From assembly GCA_016710935.1 (NCBI GenBank), contig JADJTY010000009.1, positions 186,001 through 250,000 of the forward strand: DNA of 64,000 bases, given 5' to 3'. A model generated the notes under the pieces. The model was not told where the DNA came from. It saw nothing but the letters and a program-made list of their open reading frames with translations, and ran no database searches. Below are positions 59,422 through 64,000 of the stretch, in pieces. The position numbers and the translations under genes are program-made. Numbering within the stretch: the first letter of the stretch is position 1; the number at the start of each line of letters is the position of its first letter. This DNA is from Chitinophagaceae bacterium (GTDB taxonomy: Bacteria; Bacteroidota; Bacteroidia; Chitinophagales; Chitinophagaceae).

Positions 59422-61587
59422 ATGAAAAAAATTATTCTACTCTTAATTATCGGTATTTCATTTGTTGCAAAAGGTTTTGCCGAAGAAGGCATGTGGTTGC
59501 CGCAACTGCTGCAATCCCTTAATGAAAAGCAAATGAAAAAGATGGGCATGAAGATCAGTGCTGCCGATATCTACAGCATCAGCAAAGGAAGTTTAAAAGA
59601 TGCTATTGTAAGTTTTGGCGGTTTTTGTACTGCCGAAGTAATATCCGACCAGGGATTACTCCTCACCAATCATCATTGCGGTTTTGATGCCATACAAAAT
59701 CATTCTTCTTTACAAAACAATTATATACGGGATGGTTTTTGGGCATATAACAAAGACCAGGAGCTCACAAACCCCAGCTTGTTTGCTACTTTTATCATCC
59801 GTATTGATGATGTAACCCCAAACGTATTAAATGGTGTTACCAGTAGCCTTACGGAAAAAGAAAGGCAAAGTACCATTGATAAAAATATTGCTGCACTAAG
59901 AAGCAACATAAAAAAAGAAACGTACCAGGATATCATCATCCGTCCTTTCTTTGAAGCCAATAAATATTACCTGTTTGTAACTGAAACATACCGTGATGTG
60001 AGGCTGGTTGGTGCGCCACCCTCCTCCATCGGCAATTATGGAAAAGACACCGACAACTGGATGTGGCCAAGGCATACCGGTGATTTTTCAATGTTCCGCA
60101 TTTATGCAGGTAAGGATAACAAGCCGGCAGCTTATTCAGCAGAGAATGTTCCGTACAAACCTAAGCGTGCTTTAAATATTTCTTTAGATGGAGTTAAGCA
60201 AGGCGACTTTACCATGGTGTTTGGTTTTCCAGGCCGAACTAACGAATACCTGCATAGCAGCGCCATTGAGCAGACTGTAAAAATAAGCGACCCTGCAAAA
60301 ATTGGCATTCGCACTAGGGCACTGGGGATACTGGATGGTTTTATGCGCAAAGATGAAGGCATAAAAATTCAGTATGCTGCAAAATATGCCTCCATATCCA
60401 ACGCCTGGAAAAAATGGCAGGGCGAGGTGCTGGGATTAACCAAAACAAATGCAGTTGCCAATAGAAAAGCATATGAAAGCAATTTTGAAAAAATTGTATT
60501 GAGCAAGCCCGAATTTAACCTGGCTTATATTGAGCTCCTGAAAAATCTGAAGCAGGCGTATACGGATATTGAGCCCTATGGATATGCACGTGATTACTTT
60601 AATGAGATCATACCCAGGGTTGAGTTATGGGGTATTGCCGGTGATATGAACTCATTGGTAACTGCTTATGCAAAAGATGAAGCAGCTTATAACAAGCGAA
60701 AGACGGATGTATTAGCCAAGCTGGAGGAATCCTTTAAAGAATATCATGCCGGTGTTGATCAGAAATTATTTGAAGTCATGATGGACATGTATGTAGCTGA
60801 TCAAAAATCCCAGTTTATTTCTCCTGCTTTTAATACCATGCTTACCGAAAAAGGAAAGTCTTTTACAGCTTTATCAGAAGCTGTGTACAGCCAGACTGCA
60901 TTTAATTCTTTTGATAAGATAAAAAAATTGCTCGAAGGAAGCCCTTCAGAAGTAGTGGCTGCCATTAAAGCAGACATTGCAGGGCAGTTATACAGCGATA
61001 TCCTGAAAACATATGTAAGCAATGTATCGCCCAGGCTGAATGAGTTACAATCTGACATCAACCGTTTGCAACGCATTTATATGCAGGCGCAGATGGATGT
61101 GTTTAGCACCAAGGCTTTTTACCCCGATGCCAACAGTACACTACGTGTAACTTATGGCAATGTAAAAACTTACCAGCCACGTGATGGGGTTACATATGAT
61201 TTTCAAACCTACATGGAAGGTGTAATGGAAAAATATGTACCCGGCGATTATGAATTTGACCTGCCTAAAAAAATGATCGATCTCTACAATAAAAAGGATT
61301 TTGGAAGGTGGGGTGTTAATGGCCGCCAGCCGGTTTGTTTTATTGCAGCCAATCATACCACCGGTGGTAATTCTGGTAGTCCGGCTTTGAATGCAGATGG
61401 TAATTTGGTAGGATTGAATTTTGACCGGGTATGGGAAGGAACGATGAGTGATATCAATTACGATCCGTCTATCTGCCGCAACATCATGGTTGATATCCGG
61501 TATGTGATGTTTATAGTTGACAAATTTGCCGGGGCGAAAAATCTGATCGCTGAAATGAAGTTTGTTAGTAAGAAAGGGAAAAAGTAA
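59422..61587 (+). CDS. S46 family dipeptidyl-peptidase (DPP11-like)
   Basis: 721 residues from the ATG at 59422, giving a signal peptide ending near GFAEE; 17 upstream codons are dropped. The trypsin-like fold has His85 in TNHHCGFDAIQNH and Ser651 in GGNSGSPALNADGN. Arg669 in GLNFDRVWEG lies 18 residues after the Ser, the same spacing as Ser655/Arg673 of P. gingivalis DPP11, where Arg sets Asp/Glu specificity; DPP7 has Gly there. It should remove acidic dipeptides in the periplasm. Confidence 0.93.
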   Translation: MKKIILLLIIGISFVAKGFAEEGMWLPQLLQSLNEKQMKKMGMKISAADIYSISKGSLKDAIVSFGGFCTAEVISDQGLLLTNHHCGFDAIQNHSSLQNNYIRDGFWAYNKDQELTNPSLFATFIIRIDDVTPNVLNGVTSSLTEKERQSTIDKNIAALRSNIKKETYQDIIIRPFFEANKYYLFVTETYRDVRLVGAPPSSIGNYGKDTDNWMWPRHTGDFSMFRIYAGKDNKPAAYSAENVPYKPKRALNISLDGVKQGDFTMVFGFPGRTNEYLHSSAIEQTVKISDPAKIGIRTRALGILDGFMRKDEGIKIQYAAKYASISNAWKKWQGEVLGLTKTNAVANRKAYESNFEKIVLSKPEFNLAYIELLKNLKQAYTDIEPYGYARDYFNEIIPRVELWGIAGDMNSLVTAYAKDEAAYNKRKTDVLAKLEESFKEYHAGVDQKLFEVMMDMYVADQKSQFISPAFNTMLTEKGKSFTALSEAVYSQTAFNSFDKIKKLLEGSPSEVVAAIKADIAGQLYSDILKTYVSNVSPRLNELQSDINRLQRIYMQAQMDVFSTKAFYPDANSTLRVTYGNVKTYQPRDGVTYDFQTYMEGVMEKYVPGDYEFDLPKKMIDLYNKKDFGRWGVNGRQPVCFIAANHTTGGNSGSPALNADGNLVGLNFDRVWEGTMSDINYDPSICRNIMVDIRYVMFIVDKFAGAKNLIAEMKFVSKKGKK

Positions 61588-61592
61588 AAGTA

Positions 61593-61628
61593 AAAAGTCA
61601 TCGGCAATGTACATTGCTGATGACTTTA
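61593..61628 (+). terminator. Terminator after the S46 gene
   Basis: A long hairpin: arms AAAGTCATCGGCAATGT / ACATTGCTGATGACTTT with one G-T pair and almost no loop. Confidence 0.8.
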
Positions 61629-61741
61629 AAATACATGTTGACTCAATCAAATACATACGCACATTTCTACAGGCTCTCGGCCTATATTTCCATTATGATG
61701 AATGGAACTTCGTGAGTTAAGTCACTCTTGCTTAAACAGGG

Positions 61742-61812
61742 TGTCAGGCTGAGCCCGTCGAAGCCGGTGCAACACATTTAGTCAACCCGCCTTCGACAGG
61801 CTCAGGCTGACA
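61742..61812. repeat. REP-like inverted pair (copy C)
   Basis: Arms TGTCAGGCTGAGCCCGTCGA(AG) at 61742-61763 and its inverted partner at 61791-61812 match at 20 of 22 positions. Same family as copies A and B. Confidence 0.85.
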
Positions 61813-61857
61813 GCGTTGATTAATGCTTGCATCATTCATTTCCAAAAAAATAATTTT

Positions 61858-62985
61858 ATGCAAATAGCAATATTGGGCGCCGGCATGGTAGGCCGTGCAA
61901 TGGCCATTGACCTGGCCGCAAAATACAACGTAACTTCTTTTGATGTAAGTGAAAATGCACTGCAAATACTTACTCAAAGAAATAATTCAATAAAAACAGT
62001 GAAAACTGATCTGAGCAAATACAGCAATTATAATGCTATGCTTGCCGGGTTTGACTTTGTGATTTGTGCTGTACCGGGGTTTATGGGATACAAAACTTTG
62101 GAAGCGATCATCAACGCTAAAAAAAATGTTGTGGACATTTCATTTTTTCCGGAGAATGCATTGATACTTGATGCGCTTGCAAAAGAAAATGATGTTACGG
62201 CAATTGTGGATTGTGGTGTGGCGCCGGGTATGAGTAATTTAATACTGGGCTATTATAATGAGCGAATGAAGATCACCAACTTTGAATGTATGGTTGGCGG
62301 ACTGCCTAAGAAAAGGGTTTATCCTTTCGAATACAAAGCACCCTTCTCGCCTATTGATGTGCTGGAAGAATATACAAGGCCTGCCCGTTATGTAGAGAAC
62401 AGTTGCATAGTTACGAAGCCAGCATTAAGTGATGCAGAATTAATTGACTTTGAACACGTGGGCACACTGGAATCCTTTAATACAGATGGTTTGCGCTCTA
62501 TTTTATTTACCATGGGGCATATTCCCAACATGAAAGAAAAAACCTTGCGTTATCCCGGCCATATTGCATTGATGCAGGGTTTGATAAAAGCAGGGTTTTT
62601 AAATACCACCCCGGTAAACTTTAAGGGCCAGCAAATTTCGCCGATGGAATTTACCTCTTCCCTGTTATTTGACCAATGGAAACTGGGGGAAACAGAAGCC
62701 GAATTTACATTGATGCAGATAAAAATAAGCGATGTAGCAAAAACAATCTGTTACGACCTGTATGATGAATATGATGCTGTAACACAAACTTCGTCTATGA
62801 GCCGCACCACGGGTTATACCTGCACAGCAGCATTGAATATGCTGATTGAAAAGCTGTTTACAGAAAAGGGTGTCTTTCCTCCGGAATTGGTGGGCAGGGA
62901 TGCAACCTGCTTTAATTTTATACTGAACTATTTAAGCGAAAGAAATATTCACTATCAAAAAACAGAAATTATGCTGAATACTTAA
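61858..62985 (+). CDS. Saccharopine dehydrogenase-like NAD(P) oxidoreductase
   Basis: 375 residues from the ATG at 61858 (MQIAILGAGMVGRAMAIDLA), a Rossmann GxGxxG start; 14 upstream codons were dropped because they run through the repeat region. The middle carries VVDCGVAPGMSNLILGYY and GGLPKKRVYPFEYKAPFS, typical of the saccharopine dehydrogenase/lysine 6-dehydrogenase family. The role is likely lysine or related amino-acid metabolism; the substrate is unverified. Confidence 0.88.
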   Translation: MQIAILGAGMVGRAMAIDLAAKYNVTSFDVSENALQILTQRNNSIKTVKTDLSKYSNYNAMLAGFDFVICAVPGFMGYKTLEAIINAKKNVVDISFFPENALILDALAKENDVTAIVDCGVAPGMSNLILGYYNERMKITNFECMVGGLPKKRVYPFEYKAPFSPIDVLEEYTRPARYVENSCIVTKPALSDAELIDFEHVGTLESFNTDGLRSILFTMGHIPNMKEKTLRYPGHIALMQGLIKAGFLNTTPVNFKGQQISPMEFTSSLLFDQWKLGETEAEFTLMQIKISDVAKTICYDLYDEYDAVTQTSSMSRTTGYTCTAALNMLIEKLFTEKGVFPPELVGRDATCFNFILNYLSERNIHYQKTEIMLNT

Positions 62986-63065
62986 CTAAATATTTACATT
63001 CTTTTATGTTGACAGGACTGTTGCACCAAAACAGTTCCTTACTTTTGTTGATATCTCTTTTTACT

Positions 63066-63872
63066 ATGAACAAATTTTTTGCCTTAGCTGCCTTACTGGT
63101 GCTTGCTGCCTGCAATGGAAATGATAAAGATGGACCGGATGTTATTGATAATAGTATTGTAAAATCAATTCCTGTTATAGCATACACCGTTAGGGCTGAA
63201 TACCCGCATGATACCAGCGCCTACACACAGGGCCTGGAGTTTCACAATGGAAAATTAATTGAAGGCACGGGCGATTTTAAAAACTCCTCTTTACGAATTA
63301 CAGATTATAAAACCGGTAAGGTTGAAAAGAAACACATGATGGGCACCGACAAAATTTTTGGCGAAGGCATCACCATCTTCAACAATAAAATTTATCAGCT
63401 AACCTGGGAAAGCCATATTGTGTATGTGTATGACGTAAATAATATTGATAAGCCTGTGAAAACGTTTAACTGGCCCTATGATGGATGGGGGATTACACAT
63501 AATGCCACAGACCTGATCATCAGTGATGGTACCGCGAAACTGTATTTTGTAAATCCTGATGATTTCCGTTTAAAAAGCACCATCGGTATTACTGAAAACG
63601 ATAGCCCGGTTTACCAGATAAATGAACTGGAGTATATAGATGGCTTTGTATTTGCCAATCTTTATCAAAAAGATATCATCGTTAAGATTGACCCTTCCAG
63701 CGGATTTGTGGTTGGAAAAATGGATTTGGCAGGAGTCATTCAAAAATTTGCACCTGCTTATCTACCGGAGGCAGGTGTTGAAGTATTGAATGGTATCGCC
63801 TACGATTCTGCTACAAAAAAATTCCTGGTTACCGGAAAGCGTTGGCCGAAGATGTTTGAGTTGAAATTTTAA
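63066..63872 (+). CDS. Glutaminyl-peptide cyclotransferase (plant/bacterial type), lipoprotein
   Basis: 268 residues from the ATG at 63066, which gives a lipobox LVLAACNGN (Cys 16). The five-bladed beta-propeller of this QC type is seen in TQGLEFHNGKLIEGTGD, GWGITHNATDLIISDGTAKL, INELEYIDGFVFANLYQKDI and the end YDSATKKFLVTGKRWP. It converts N-terminal Gln to pyroglutamate on exported peptides, protecting them from aminopeptidases. It lies 80 nt after the saccharopine-like gene. Confidence 0.92.
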   Translation: MNKFFALAALLVLAACNGNDKDGPDVIDNSIVKSIPVIAYTVRAEYPHDTSAYTQGLEFHNGKLIEGTGDFKNSSLRITDYKTGKVEKKHMMGTDKIFGEGITIFNNKIYQLTWESHIVYVYDVNNIDKPVKTFNWPYDGWGITHNATDLIISDGTAKLYFVNPDDFRLKSTIGITENDSPVYQINELEYIDGFVFANLYQKDIIVKIDPSSGFVVGKMDLAGVIQKFAPAYLPEAGVEVLNGIAYDSATKKFLVTGKRWPKMFELKF

Positions 63873-63881
63873 CCTCACCCT

Positions 63882-63910
63882 GAGCTATCGCTCGTTCCTT
63901 TGCAAGGAAC
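63882..63910. other. Hairpin-rich end of the window
   Basis: GAGCTATCGCTC (63882-63893) and GTTCCTT-TGC-AAGGAAC (63894-63910) sit directly after the last gene; they may be its terminator or part of an intergenic repeat. No gene is seen to position 64000. Confidence 0.5.
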
Positions 63911-64000
63911 TCCTGATGGAGAGGGCATTGCACACTGAAGGTTTAAATAATGTTTATTTTCGGGCAACAATAATTGATTGTTCTATTTACTGATCACATA

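Overview
This window comes from an AT-rich Bacteroidota chromosome, most likely a member of the Chitinophagaceae/Chitinophagales. Signs of this are the gene run rpmB-rpmG-DUF4295-ftsY, many Bacteroidota-type families (OMP_b-brl receptor, DUF2723, DUF3667, DUF3810, DUF4197, S46 peptidase, tricorn-like S41 peptidase), promoters of the TTG-N18/20-TAnnTTTG type instead of sigma70 boxes, and weak Shine-Dalgarno use. Most of the window is ordinary housekeeping and cell-envelope chromosome; no prophage, CRISPR array, rRNA operon or intact IS is visible.

Layout. 1-6.2 kb: the 5' part of rimO (minus), a DUF2975 membrane protein with its small HTH partner, a TonB-receptor-like barrel, then ftsY, DUF4295, rpmG and rpmB (minus). 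6.2-13.1 kb: a beta-helix/PA14 secreted protein, an OsmC protein, an EamA transporter and a large DUF2723 membrane protein. 13.2-16.7 kb: a VWA protein preceded by a 7-bp tandem array, and a MoxR-like ATPase; between them sits a GxxExxY (PD-(D/E)XK-like) gene enclosed by 29-bp inverted repeats and paired hairpins. 16.7-20.1 kb: a TPR membrane protein and a small cluster of unrecognised genes sharing an FSGRxNP motif, one of them frameshifted. 20.1-25.7 kb: murB, priA, plsC (minus), then rplU, rpmA and a tiny Lys/Ala-rich histone-like gene. 26-34.3 kb: a PolX/PHP protein with an altered polymerase site, a large NtrY-like kinase, mazG, DUF3667, and a YD-repeat protein. 34.3-38.5 kb: tRNA-Leu(TAA), tRNA-Gly(GCC), a glycosyltransferase, a second kinase, tRNA-Leu(GAG), and a Fic protein with a frameshift in an A8 run. 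38.5-48.4 kb: DUF2130, a 4'-phosphopantetheinyl transferase carrying a coding heptamer repeat, dcd, a beta-lactamase-like protein, tspO, an AraC-type regulator, a DoxX fusion, DUF3810, and the DUF177-rpmF-plsX cluster. 48.4-64 kb: small membrane proteins, an FKBP isomerase, a dienelactone hydrolase, a methyltransferase, TPR proteins, tricorn-like and S46 peptidases, DUF4197, a saccharopine-dehydrogenase-like enzyme and a glutaminyl-peptide cyclotransferase.

Common threads. Translation and envelope genes (rplU, rpmB, DUF177-rpmF, tRNA-Gly, rimO) share a promoter core TAnnTTTGCCG(T)CC. Intergenic space holds several repeat families: heptamer arrays at four loci, REP-like CTTCGACAAGCTCAGGCTGACA arms at three loci, a TTTCACGCAGAG-bounded element, and the terminal repeats around the GxxExxY gene. 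The strongest candidate for an undescribed system is the GxxExxY cassette at 14.5-15.06 kb; the FSGRxNP cluster at 18.6-20.1 kb is second.
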